The notes: generated by a model from the letters alone, not told the origin. DNA of 34,465 nt from Phellopilus nigrolimitatus (GCA_021029095.1 JAJOHG010000274.1:1-34465); one strand, 5' to 3'; shown: positions 11,337 through 21,928, numbered from the stretch's first letter. Program-made: numbers and translations.

Positions 11337-12103
11337 CGCTTTTATGCCCTGTCTGCCGCTGCGTTTTCAGACCCGCTTCGATTATTTGACTCGGGAATTT
11401 TTGGGGCTGGTTTTTATGCCCTTGTTCAGCAACAGTAAAAAATGCTATCTGTGCTCTACGAGGACGACAAGGCAGGCGCTGTCACCTTTTTTTCTGCGCC
11501 GTGTTTCTCTGAGGGTGGGAAGACGCTCGCTCTGGTTCACTGCTGGGATGTTGGATGTGGTCAACGAGCAGATGGCCTCAGCACGACGACCGTCCTTGTC
11601 TACATATAGAAGGAGGCCTTCCCACGCTTCCGTCTCCGCTTCAAGTGGAGGGAAACAGGGATCATTGCCGAGCCATTGCCGAGCCATTGCCGAGCCACTG
11701 CCGGGCCACCGCCGCGTGTACAGATCGAGATTACTTACATTCAACGAAGATTCAGAACTCATTTCAACAATCGTAATGAAGGGGCAGCTGAGACAAAGAA
11801 GGCCTCCTTTCTTATATACTTTATCTCGGTAAGGAGAGGAAATAAATAGGGGGAAGAACAATAGTGCGCTCAGATGACCGATTGTAATTGACTGATTTGT
11901 ATTGGTGTGTATTGGCGGATATAACCGGACAAGAAAAGTGTACAAATAGCGAGTCAACAACTTTGTAGTCCCCGTTTCTTACTCTCTTACCCACGCCTTC
12001 AAACTCCCTTCATCTTTTTTTCTGACTTCCACTGTTGGACTACAGACGCGTCGCGCTCATCGCCGCTTCGCGAACAACTCCCCCTTTAGCAACTCAGCCG
12101 TAA
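11337..12103. promoter_or_regulatory. shared upstream region between divergent PNUTS-like and HMG-box genes
   Basis: The two flanking genes are transcribed away from this 767-bp stretch, so it must hold both promoters and leaders. Pyrimidine-rich sequence precedes the HMG-box start (about 11985-12090). I could not place a TATA box or a transcription start. Open frames here look like chance translations. An 11-bp minisatellite lies inside. Confidence 0.5.
11663..11706. repeat. 11-bp minisatellite
   Basis: Three perfect copies of CATTGCCGAGC stand head to tail (11663-11673, 11674-11684, 11685-11695), followed by a degenerate copy CACTGCCGGGC (11696-11706) and a weaker trace after it. The period is 11 bp, not a multiple of three, which argues against a coding repeat. 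Confidence 0.85.
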
Positions 12104-13413
12104 ATGATGCAGCAAGAGAACGCGCAGATCGAGTACCAGAGGCACCAGGTCAGTCCGCTTGTAACTAGATGCCTCGCCGTCGGCGCCGTCGCGCGTTCCG
12201 GCAGCGCATCGCGCGCTCTTTGTCTTCGTTTCGTTCCGAGACACCACACGCTGACTTTCTTCAATTCTTCGCACTCCAGCTTCTCACGACGCTCGGGCAG
12301 GCCGCTGACGCGCTCCGCAACGCGGCGGCCATGGCCGAGAGCTTCGCCGCCCTCGTCCAGCACTCCGCCTTCGTGCCTCAGCTGCCCGGCCACCCGCTCA
12401 GCATGTTCCAGATGTTTGCGCCCCCGGGCCAGGGCCAGGGCCAGATGCAGCCGTTCCAGACAAGCATTGCGCCCATGACCCCCGGCGTCGCCCCCACGGC
12501 ACCGGCAGAAGGCAGCAACGGCCGCAAGCGCGGCGCGCGCAACGCGACCCCCGCAGACGAGGACGCCGTCGGCGCGGACGGGAAGAAGAAGCGCAAGCGC
12601 GCCCCGGCCGGGGAAAAGAAAGAGAAGAAAGTGCGCGATCCGAACGCGCCGAAGCGGCCCCCGAGCGCGTACCTGCTCTTCCAGAATGAGGTCCGCAAGG
12701 AGATGCAGGCGCGCTATCCCGACAAGCCGTATCACGAAGTGCTGACCAGGATCTCGGAGCGCTGGTCGAAGATGAACGATGACGACAAAAAGGTGCGACG
12801 CGTCTTCTTCCGAAAGATAGCAGAAATGAACGAACGCTTTTTATACAGGTCTACAATGACATGACGAATGAGAACAAAATACAGTTTGCTGTAAGAAAGG
12901 CTGCGTACGATGCGTCGCTTTCAGGTACCAATGGAACTGCTTCTGCAGACATTGTATGTCCTTAATTCACCCTTCACCTCGAAATGTTGAATTAATGTTT
13001 CACAGGTATCCCCGACGCTCCCAGCTCCTGTAGCTGCACCCGCACCAGCTCCTGTGGTTGCACCTGTACTCGCACCTGAGCCCGTCGCACAGGAATCCGA
13101 CACGGACGAGGAAGAAGCTTCCGAGTCTCCTTCACCCGTTGTCGCCGCCCCAGGCGCCGTCGTTGCCGCGTCGAGCACCGACGACTCCTCCAGTTCGAGT
13201 TCGGAAGAGGAATCGGACGCGGAAGAAGCAGCGCCCGCACCCGCTCCCAAAAGAGCGAAGGTGCAGAAGCCTGCCGCGCCTGCCCCGGCCGTCGCGCCGA
13301 CGTCGCCCTTGACGAGGAAAACGCCTGTAGCAGCAACAGCAGCGCCGCCGCAACCGAAGGAGCGCAAGAAGCGGGAAAAGAAGTCGAAGAAGGAGGTTGC
13401 CGCTGCTGCATAA
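12104..13413 (+). CDS. HMG-box chromatin protein (Hmo1-like)
   Basis: This is a nuclear non-sequence-specific DNA-bending protein. Four exons (12104-12148, 12280-12792, 12849-12953, 13006-13413) join in frame to give 356 residues. The N-terminal segment LLTTLGQAADALRNAAAMAE is helical and resembles the degenerate first box of Hmo1, but this is weak. A basic patch (KKKRKRAPAGEKKEKK) leads into a clear HMG box starting DPNAPKRPPSAYLLFQNEVR and continuing through ISERWSKMNDDDKK and VYNDMTNENKIQF near residues 170-245; an intron interrupts the box after DDDKK. The C-terminal third is Ala/Pro-rich, then acidic and serine-rich (STDDSSSSSSEEESD), then a lysine-rich end (ERKKREKKSKKEV) like the basic tail of Hmo1. 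Fungal Hmo1 acts at rRNA and ribosomal protein genes. HMG-box identity is secure; the Hmo1 assignment is inferred. Confidence 0.9.
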
Positions 13414-14159
13414 ACAACCGACGGCTTGTTCTATTTTATCTATGTATTTACTTCGGTGACGTCGGTTCTCTTTTTCCACCACGCTCCCCTTATCTTCAAA
13501 TTTCCGGTCTGTGTGTATTACGCTTGGGCTGGCAGGTGTGTTTTATATCACTATCGCTATTCGAATGCTTCCGTGCCTTTGAATCCGTAATATTGACCTT
13601 CTAATGACGGACGTTCAAACGTTCATGTCCACTGTTCCAAGACCGATGTTCACTGTGCATCGTTTGTTATTTCGTTTCTTACTGTACTACACTTCTCGCG
13701 TTACTACTTAGTTACTATACTTACGTTCGTCTTTTTTGCGTGCTTGCTTGTTTGATTGCAGTACATATTCTCGTAAGGTTCAATTGGAAGCGTATTGAGA
13801 TTTGGATATCATGATACGATGATCAACCGTTGCATTCTGCTCGGCCTCAAGAACCTTTTGCTATTGGGCGTCGACTGCGTATGGCAGTATAATACTCCTG
13901 TGACAGCCTGAGAGGAATAAACTGCACTGGAATCCTGTACTATTGTCTGATGGCGACATCTATGTATTGTGAAAGCGCCTGTAATAAAATACGCGGCAGC
14001 GACGTGGCCGCCCGGCCCTTCTACTTATAACCAATCGGGCCTATCTGCATAATCGCTCTCATCTCCATCTCCCGCCATCATCTCCAGACGCTCTCAGTCG
14101 TCGTCGGCGCCCCCTCCTCGCATAAAAACAAGCAAAGAGACAGGCGCGATCGAGAAAGA
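13414..14159. promoter_or_regulatory. intergenic: 3' flank of HMG-box gene and promoter of WW-domain gene
   Basis: No gene is seen in this 746-bp stretch. The first part is presumably the 3' untranslated region of the HMG-box gene. Near the right end TATAA (14026-14030) runs directly into CCAAT (14031-14035), about 125 bp before the WW-gene start. These are plausible core promoter elements, but their use is an inference. Confidence 0.45.
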
Positions 14160-14964
14160 ATGTCCGCGCCGCCGTCCTACGCAGGCGAGCCCCAGAACCC
14201 GGACCGCCGCGAGCTCCCGCCCGGCTGGATCCAGCAGTACGACGCAAACTACAAGACGTGGTGCGCACTCTCCCGCCATCCCATCTCATCCCATCGCCTG
14301 CTAATCACGAGCGCCATCGCGCAACAGGTTCTACGTGAACACACGCGACACGCCGCCGCGCTCCTCGTGGACGCACCCGCTCGGGCCCGCGCCGCCCCCG
14401 CCCGGCCCGCCACCGAGCGCGTACGCGTCGCCGCCCCCAGGCCCGCCCGACTCGCGCGGGTGGGGCGGCGGTGGCGGCGGCTCGCCCTACCCCCCGCAGG
14501 GCGGCGGCTACGGCGGCTACGGCGCGCCGCCCCCGGGCGCGAGCCCGGGCCCCTACGGCGGCCCCCCGGGGCCCGCATACGGAGGTGGCTACGGCGGCGC
14601 GCCGGGATATGGCGGGGCGCCCGGGTACGGCGGGGCACCGGGTTACGGAGGTGCGCCCGGGTACGGGGGCCCGCCGGGGTATGGGGGCGGGTATGGCCAG
14701 GGCGGCGGCGAGCGCGGGTGGTTCGGCGGGGGCCAGCAGCAGCCCCCGCCGCAGCAGGCCGTGTATGCGCAGGCCCCGCCGAAGAAGAGCGGGATGGGGG
14801 TGGGCTCGATGGTCGCGGCGGGCGGGGCGGGCCTGCTCGGGGGTGCGCTGCTCGAGCATGCGTTCGACGGCGGCGACGGCGGTGACGGTGGTGACGGCGG
14901 GGGCGATTACGGCGGAGGCGATGATGGCGGCGACTTTGGGGGCGACGGCGGCGGCGACTTTTAG
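14160..14964 (+). CDS. WW-domain glycine/proline-rich protein
   Basis: Two exons (14160-14260 and 14328-14964) encode 245 residues. One WW domain is built across the intron: LPPGWIQQYDANYKTW from exon 1 and FYVNTRDTPPRSSWTHP from exon 2, with both signature tryptophans and the final proline. WW domains bind proline-rich peptides. It is followed by a Pro/Gly-rich low-complexity region with repeated GYGGAP units, a Q-rich stretch, a hydrophobic glycine-zipper-like segment (GMGVGSMVAAGGAGLLGG, near residues 195-215) and a tail of GGD/GGGD repeats. No signal peptide is apparent. The glycine-zipper segment might associate with membranes or self-assemble; that is inference. The partner and process are unknown. 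The very high GC of exon 2 leaves long open frames on all strands, which I regard as shadows. Confidence 0.88.
14587..14676 (+). repeat. 18-bp coding tandem repeat (GYGGAP units)
   Basis: Five in-frame 18-nt units encode GYGGAP four times and then GYGGPP, inside the WW-domain protein. Third codon positions vary between units, so the repeat is preserved at protein level rather than freshly slipped. Confidence 0.85.
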
Positions 14965-15513
14965 GGTGCCTTGCGCTCGACGGGGCGGGATGCGCGCTGT
15001 CTGCTCTTCTTCTTGGGATTTGTACAAGACCTCCCCCTCGCACAACCTTCGGGAACAATGTACTCGCTATGAACCGGGCATTCTGGTTGTACAATTCGTA
15101 TATTTACTTGCTCTTGTTTTATTCGCCCGGCTGTTTCTGAGCTTCGGGCAAGTATGTTTTGTTTTTCCTCATGTGCATGTACGTCGCACTTCTGAATCGC
15201 CGGAACAACGTCGGATAGTAAGACCGCCAGACTCGTATTTTTCTTCGTATAATGTGTCTGCCCTGCGCCGTCGAGCTGTGCATCCCAACCGACGCGCGTT
15301 ACCGCCCGGCTGTGTCTGTATATTTCGCTCCATCTCTGTCCTTTCCGTCTTTCGTGCTTTCGGCGATCTTTCAAGGCGTGCACGCAAAGTACAGCCTTCC
15401 GGGCCACCCTCACTCTTATGATGTACTTCAAAAGCGCCTAGCGTGTACTATATAGTGACGACTTCAACGTCCTCGAAATCCGAACTCACCGTATATGTAT
15501 ATCTGCTAACTTA
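14965..15513. other. intergenic: 3' flank of WW gene, left flank of MITE
   Basis: No coding sequence or RNA gene is supported here. The proximal part is probably the 3' untranslated region of the WW-domain gene. Open frames in this stretch have no recognisable protein content. Confidence 0.4.
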
Positions 15514-15996
15514 CAGGCTTTCCGGAAAACCTTGTCAGTACGCACTTTTTTTTCACAACTTTTGTGCTGTATCTCCATTTGGCAATAGTTGCTATGTATG
15601 GTAATAGTTGCTAAAATCAGTAATAGTTGCTTAATGCGGACACTGCCATTTGCGGGTGATCGGCGCGTGGACAGTTGTGCTGCCAGCGGTGAAAACTGCG
15701 TTCAGAGAAGTCAAGTAATTCATAGATGTCATCAGGAACATAGACATTGTCATGTAGCCACGCATTTTTATGTCTTCACTGATCTTTCGGAAGGGCATGA
15801 ATACTGCTGAAGTCTTTCATGACTCGGGACTTGTCGTGTCCACGAGCCGATCACCCGCGAATGGCAGTGTCCGCATTAAGCAACTATTACTGATTTTAGC
15901 AACTATTACCATACATAGCAACTATTGCCAAATGGAGATACAGCACAAAAGTTGTGAAAAAAAAGTGCGTACTGACAAGGTTTTCCGGAAAGCCTG
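15514..15996. mobile_element. non-autonomous DNA transposon (MITE-like) with 160-bp terminal inverted repeats
   Basis: The left end CAGGCTTTCCGGAAAACC is the exact inverse of the right end, and the two 160-bp arms (15514-15673 and 15837-15996) match with only about two mismatches seen. The element is flanked by TA on both sides (15512-15513 and 15997-15998), consistent with a TA target duplication as in Tc1/mariner/pogo-type elements, although a two-base duplication can occur by chance. The ~163-bp centre has no transposase frame, so the element is non-autonomous. Each arm carries three copies of AATAGTTGCT at 19-bp spacing (15584, 15603 and 15622 on the left). A transcript through it could fold into a very long hairpin. 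Confidence 0.85.
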
Positions 15997-16398
15997 TAAT
16001 GGATTTGATATCTTCGGTCACTTCACTTCCGAAGTATTCTGGCTCCCCTTGGGTCGGACATCAAGTGAAATTAACTTCCCATGTCCCCGTGTTCTGACCA
16101 AGGCAAGGGCGTGTCGTGAAAGGCCGTTTGAAACGGCGAAGAACTTCAAGGACTGACCGATCGCATCTCAGGATTCTGAATTTGCGCGTTTCTCCTGGTC
16201 GAACTGCTCCGACTGAGTCTTGGTACAACCTGCTGCAGCCTCTATACTTGCGTTCGCAGTCAGATCTTCGGCACACCTCCTAGAAGAAGCAGCGACCTAG
16301 AAACGGTGAACGTCTACGATGATGCCAGCGCGGTCTGACGCTTCGAGTCTAGTGCACGAAGCGTGAGGTTGTTGTTATTGTCCATGTTCTTATGGCAA
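15997..16398. other. unique sequence between MITE and NACHT copy B arm
   Basis: This 402-bp stretch has no gene. It forms the distal upstream region of NACHT-WD40 copy B and does not match the corresponding region of copy A beyond position 6458. The MITE therefore sits about 570 bp upstream of the copy B start codon. Confidence 0.45.
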
Positions 16399-19300
16399 GA
16401 AGTGAATCGGAACCCTTGTATGGGAACGAAGCCAAAGAATCAATCTTCTCTCTCGGGAGTACTAGCACTGTGAAGCGTGTGTCGCATCGATAACGACGTC
16501 GCTCACAACTTGTTCTTGTCCATCGTCTCGCTCGCAAGTATCTCGATTTCCTGACTGACCTCAACATGTCACCGACACAAGACCCGCCAAGTCATCCGAG
16601 TGCGGACCAGGTTCGGTGAGCCAACAAGGACCAATATAATCAAACCTTTCGCTAACTCCGAGTCCGTTCGCGCAGCATTCAAGGTATAGGATCAACTCTG
16701 CTTGTATCTGTCGCAGTGCTCACTGATTTTTGTCTTTCCATAGGCATCGAAGTGGACTTCGTCACTCGCCGGCCGAAGCACAGGCTCATCATCAAGCTCG
16801 AAAGTAGCGATGGGATGGCAAACGCCACGCTGAAATTCGGGAAGAAAGAAGCCGTGAGATGGGAGGGAGAACTGTGCGTGCATGCCGTCGCTGCTGTTAA
16901 TTGACGGATCGTGACTATTTATGCAACTACCTCTCAGATTTCTTTCCACTTCCGCAACGCTCTCCGTGTCGGTTCAAGAACTGCTCTGCTTTAAGAGAAC
17001 TAAGGAATTCGCGACCGTCAGCGTGGCCGGGTCGGAGCTGGCTGATCAACATTCGAATCAGTTTAACGGTATGTACAGCCCTTATATATGAATGATATCT
17101 CATTGCCTTAACACGTATTACCCTCGCCAGACCCACAGAAGAAGATCCTGCTGAAACTGTCGTCATCTACGGCCGTCGCAGTAAGGCTTTTCCAGCGGAC
17201 TTACGAAAATATTCTTAGCTGATGCCGCCCGGTACTCAAGTTAGCTGAGATAGTTGAAGATCGTGTTGAAGAAGCTACAAGGCAACTCGCCCAGAAAGAG
17301 ATCATTCTCGAAAGGCTCGGGCAAGCACGCGGGCTTGTGGACGTGATTATGAGGTTTGCAGCAGTGGTGTCAGATGTGAGCTCGCGCTTGTGTTCTTGGA
17401 TCTTGTGCTGACATTAAGTAGATCCATCCGGGTGCTGCAGCAGGGATTGCGGCTCTCAAGGCTCTATATGAGGTAACATAAGATCACCAAAGTATATGTT
17501 ATGACTGACGTCGCAACAGCAATGCCAGCAGCAAGAGGATTGTCACCAGTCAGCCCTGGATCTTCTTGAGGACTTGACGTTGTTTCTGCCATTCACTTCT
17601 AGGGCTGCTGTCCCGACGGAGTTGATGAAGAGCAACAACACGAAGCAGACCGTCCTTAAGATGCTCACCCTCATAAAGCAGGCTTCTGATTTCATCATCG
17701 AGTATTCTTCCATGAGTGCCTTGGGTATGGTCTCCTAGGCTCTTTTCTAGCCAGGATACTTACGGGTCTCTAGGAGAAATGATTTCCTCTCAACAGAAGA
17801 GTGTTGATGACTTCAAAGCATCTTTCAGAAAGCTAAAGGATGTCTATGATTGGTACATAAAGATGGAGATCTGGAAAACTCTGCTCAATACAGGTAATCC
17901 AATGCTTTCTGTGATGCTTCGAAGTCGGGTTAGCTCAACTCCTCTTTTCAGAGAGGCTCGGAGAAGACCAGCAGCTCAGGCATCTGCATCCTGCTGAGAA
18001 TGCTTATTTCCATCCTGACAAAGGCTGCCTGGAAGGGACAAGATCAGCACTTCTTGAACAGGTTGCTCAGTGGGCCAACAGTGCTGACCCTGCATCTCCC
18101 AAACTTTGTTGGGTGTATGGCTTGGCAGGCTCTGGAAAGACCTCTATCTCAAATACAGTTGCGCATATGCTCAATGAGCAGAACCTTCTTTCAGGTTGCT
18201 TCTTATGCAAGAGGGATGACCCTATTCTCCATGATCCAACCTATTTACTCCCTACATTAGCCTACCACATGGCAAAGTGGCATGAGCCCTATCGCTCGGC
18301 CATCCTGTCAGTCCTGCAGGGCAGTGAAAGCACAAAAGTGGATGCAAAGAATCTAGCCTGGCAGTTTGACCTTCTTTTCAAGAAGCCGTTGCTATCCCTA
18401 TCACAGAAACCTCCAATACCAGTGATCTTTGTGATTGATGCTTTGGATGAGTCTGGCAACTCCCAGACAAGAGCTGAACTGGCAAGCTACATTGTCAAAT
18501 TGGCAGATGCTGTTCCTTGGATCAAAGTCTTTCTGACCAGTAGACTTCTTCCTGAAATCCAGGATACATTTGCAATGACAGAAGAGGGCTTTGTAACAAA
18601 GTTGGATATTAGGTCTTTTAATGCTCAACAGGACATTGTTGCTTTCACAAGGATGCAGTTAGGCAAAATAAAGAGCCTTGACCAACAATGGCTCAGAGAG
18701 AAGCAGGTTGTAACACTTTCTGGAAGGGCGTTTGGACTCTTCATATGGGCAAGCACTGTGTGCAAGTTCATATCTGACAGCTTGGACCCAAACTATGCAG
18801 TAGAGAAGATTTTCAGGTTATCCAAGCAATCTGAGGACTCTGCATATGGTGCTGAGGCTGGTCTTGATGCACTATACAGGACTGTTATTCAGGAAGTCAG
18901 CCAAGGAAATCCAGACAATGTGATGATTGTGAAAACAATCCTTGGTACCATCACAAGCACAGCACAGAACAAGCCACTCCCTGAGAATGCTCTGTTTGAG
19001 CTCCTGCCTACACTTCCTGATGGCAGAAATATTCCCAAACTCACATTTGTGAGAATCATTGATAGCTTGCTTTCTGTTTTATACAGAGATTCAGCTGCTG
19101 ATGGAGCCATTCGTGTGCTACACCCATCCTTTCTGGACTTTCTGAACAGTGATACCCGCTCTCAACAATTTCACCCTGATCCAATCAGAATGGAACTGAG
19201 TGTAGCAAGGAAATGCTTGCAGGTCATGATATCTGAGCTCAGGTTCAATATCTGTGATCTGAAGACATCTTATCTTCCAAATAGTCTGGTTAGAGGTCTT

Positions 19301-20995
19301 GAAGAAAGGATCTCCATGTACATCTCTCCACAACTCCAGTACAGTTGCTTGTATTGGTCAGATCATTTGTGTTCTTCCAGCTGTGCAGAAACCTCAAAGC
19401 TTGTTGAAGAGTTTCTGTGCCACCCAAGGATGCTGTACTGGATTGAAGTATTGAGTCTGATCAGATATGTGCAGGAAGGCAGACATGCCATGCAAAGAGT
19501 CACTAAACTCTATGAGGTAAGCTTTGTGTACCACATATATACAGAGTGTAACTGAAAATGAATTATCAAGGAATCTGAATTCATTTCTACTGTTGCATTA
19601 GAATGGTATGAATTCATGACTGCCTTTGAGAGTGTGATAGAGCACAGCACTCCCCATCTTTATATATCTGCTTTGCCTTGGGCACCACCAGACAGCTTTA
19701 TCTCTCAAAAGCTCTCTCCTCTTTTCCCAAATAAAGTGCAAATGATCACAGAAAAGAATACACTCTCAACTTGGGATGAAAATGGGGCTTTGGAGAAGGA
19801 AGGGAGCACAGCAAAGTGTACAGCCATTTACTCTCCTGACAATAAATTTATTGTGTCAATCTTTGGAGAGGATGCTATCTACATCTGGGATGCAGCAACA
19901 GGATTGGCTGTTAGAGAGCCCCTCCAAAGAAGCTTACATGGGAAAGTCTTGTCTATTGCCTGCTCATCTGGTGGTGCTAGCAGCATAGTGGCTGGATATG
20001 ATGATGGTACTATCTGTATTTGGGATATACACACAGGCACACTTGTTCAAGAACCTCTCATAGGCCACTCAGGCCATGTTAAATGTGTTGCTTATTCACC
20101 TGATGGCAACCACTTTGCATCTGGGTCCTCTGATTGTACACTCTGCATTTGGGAAAAAGAAACAGGTGCATTACTCTCTGGAAAACCACTGAAAGGCCAC
20201 CATGGTCCAATCAATTCCATTGCCTATTCTCCTGATGGAAAATACATTGCAAGTGTATCAGATGATCTCAGAACATTCATCTGGAATGCAGAAATTGGAT
20301 TAGTGGAAAAAACAATAGTAGGGTTATATCACCTAGTAACCTCTATCTGTTACTCCCCAGATGGAGAAAAGATTGCATTTGCATCCCGTCATGAAGTATA
20401 CATAATTGATGCTAAAGCACGGAAGCCTGTTGCTCCTATGTATCAGAGGAGTTTTGGAATTGGAGAAAGGCCCATTGGCAGTCCTGTTGCTTATGCACCA
20501 AATGGTGAAAATCTTGTTTTTAGCCTTGGCAATATCACTGGGTTGATTTGCTTTTTGGGTCCTGTTGATGTACCCAGAGAAAAGAGTCTGATACACCAGT
20601 ATGTTTATAAAAAGAATGTTTTTAATCCTATGGTCCACTTGTTCCCATATGGTATCACCTCCATTGCTTGTTCTTATGGTGGGAAGCATATAGTATTATC
20701 AGCTCATAATGATAAGACAATTCGTGTCAGACCACTGAATATTGGGAAAAGGCGTATATTTGGGGAAAGCCATAGTCCAGAACTTCCAGATACTATGATA
20801 CGGGAAGATCAGTGGCTTACAAGTTCTACAGGTGATCTTTTGTTGTGGATACCTAAGACATACAGTTCTGCATATTTTGACAGCTTTTGTTCTGTCCGTA
20901 TTCCACCATCTGACAACCCATTGACAATTGATTGGTCGAAATATGTTCATGGTGAATCATGGACTTCAGTAATTGGTCAGATTGTTGCATGAATG
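16399..20995. repeat. right arm of 4.6-kb inverted duplication (copy B)
   Basis: This arm is inverted relative to 1864-6458 and differs from it in length by only about two bases. It is well conserved in the N-terminal exons and most of the NACHT exon. It is much more diverged in a patch at 18542-18712, a small patch near 19275-19345, and across the WD40 exon (19571-20992). The arm ends directly after the stop codon of the WD40 exon. Confidence 0.92.
16566..20992 (+). CDS. NACHT-WD40 NLR-like protein, copy B
   Basis: This is the inverted paralogue of the gene at 1867-6285. Eleven exons join with consistent phase: 16566-16615, 16676-16683, 16744-16873, 16938-17068, 17131-17180, 17241-17375, 17422-17472, 17520-17724, 17774-17893, 17952-19516 and 19571-20992, giving 1288 residues. 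Residues 20-120 are C2-like, 124-295 helical, and 350-357 form the Walker A motif GLAGSGKT. Walker B VIDALDE lies at 454-460, a helical connector follows to about 815, and WD40-like blades fill 830-1288 (GYDDGTICIWDIHTG and GSSDCTLCIWEKETG are the best). No frameshift or stop was found. The arms include only about 170 bp upstream of the start, and beyond that the promoters differ. About a quarter of WD40 residues differ from copy A, against about a dozen in the NACHT exon outside two patches. A sensor with a shared switch and a divergent recognition domain is a reasonable inference; the ligand is unknown. Confidence 0.91.
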
Positions 20996-21928
20996 CCCTG
21001 AATGTACTTTCTCTTGGTCTTTTGAAAATCCAGTTCCAGCCATGATTTCTCCTTTTCATAAGCCAGTAATGTGTAGACTATACATTTTTGTCAACCATGT
21101 TCCAATTGAAACTATTGTCCCAGTGACTGCCATTTTGTATGATATCACTGAATATTGGAATACTGAAACTTGGATCTGACAAAAATAGAAGTAAAAATGA
21201 ATTATGTTGATAGCTCTTCTGCAAATATAACCTTCTGTGAAGCATTTAAACGGGCTCAGGAGCAGGCCCAGTAAGTATGTAATGTAATGCAAGTGTGCAC
21301 ATCATGTGACTAGGAATGGTGCAGTTGCAAGATCGGCCCGATGCTCTTTCTCCTTATTTTCTCTCATTCAGTAAGTACATGTATATAGCAAGAGATCTCT
21401 GCTCATTGGTATGTAGAAACTGTTCCAAGGTATCCTGAAGTACACATAAAGCGAACGAGCCTGTAGTCTTAGATGGTACCTCCGCATGATGTGGTGAAAG
21501 AAACGGTGAGGTTGACGAATTTCTAATTGCCGTCGCCTCAGCTTTTTTTTTTCTCTCATCGTATGTACTTGATGAGAATCCGAACACATTGTTATTCTAA
21601 AAAATGGTAGTGCGTCATTCTAAGTAATTGGGAGCAGAGATTCGAGCGGAAAGCATTGTTTTGAAAACTTTTTACACGCAGAAGTTCTAAATAAGAACTT
21701 GCAGAACACGAAGAAGTCGTCAACGCGTAATAAACAAGGTTCAGAGTCCAAACGCGAACCGGCAAAAGCCGAAAGCGCGTCGAAAATCTTTCTAAGCCAC
21801 GGTGACCGTGTTTCGTAGAAACAAAAGTTGATCTTGTCCTCCAACGGTCGTCCTTGTTACAGACGTCTGCCGCGATATCGCAAGGTACTTCAACATCTTC
21901 GTCTTGACGTCGAGGATACAAAGTTACC
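20996..21928. other. intergenic with possible gene remnants
   Basis: This lies between the 3' end of NACHT copy B and the RAD16 start. An AT-rich frame running to about 21179 reads like eroded protein (SFENPVPAMISPFHKPV, then VPIETIVPVTAILYDI). A 27-codon frame from about 21199 ends FCEAFKRAQEQAQ before a stop. Neither has a recognisable domain or a convincing gene model, so I treat them as possible remnants. The stretch from about 21600 to 21928 is the probable RAD16 promoter and leader. Confidence 0.35.

Noticed and set aside
12094..12735. 213-residue minus-strand frame
   Set aside because: Antisense to the HMG-box exon; the sense strand encodes a clear HMG box with working introns.
14249..15421. 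Several 240-316-residue Arg-rich frames around the WW gene
   Set aside because: Very high GC removes stop codons on both strands; only the sense frame with the WW domain has protein-family support.
18113..19555. NACHT protein starting at the GTG before YGLAGSGKT
   Set aside because: The frame is open upstream and spliced to nine more exons that match copy A; the start is an artefact of single-exon reading.
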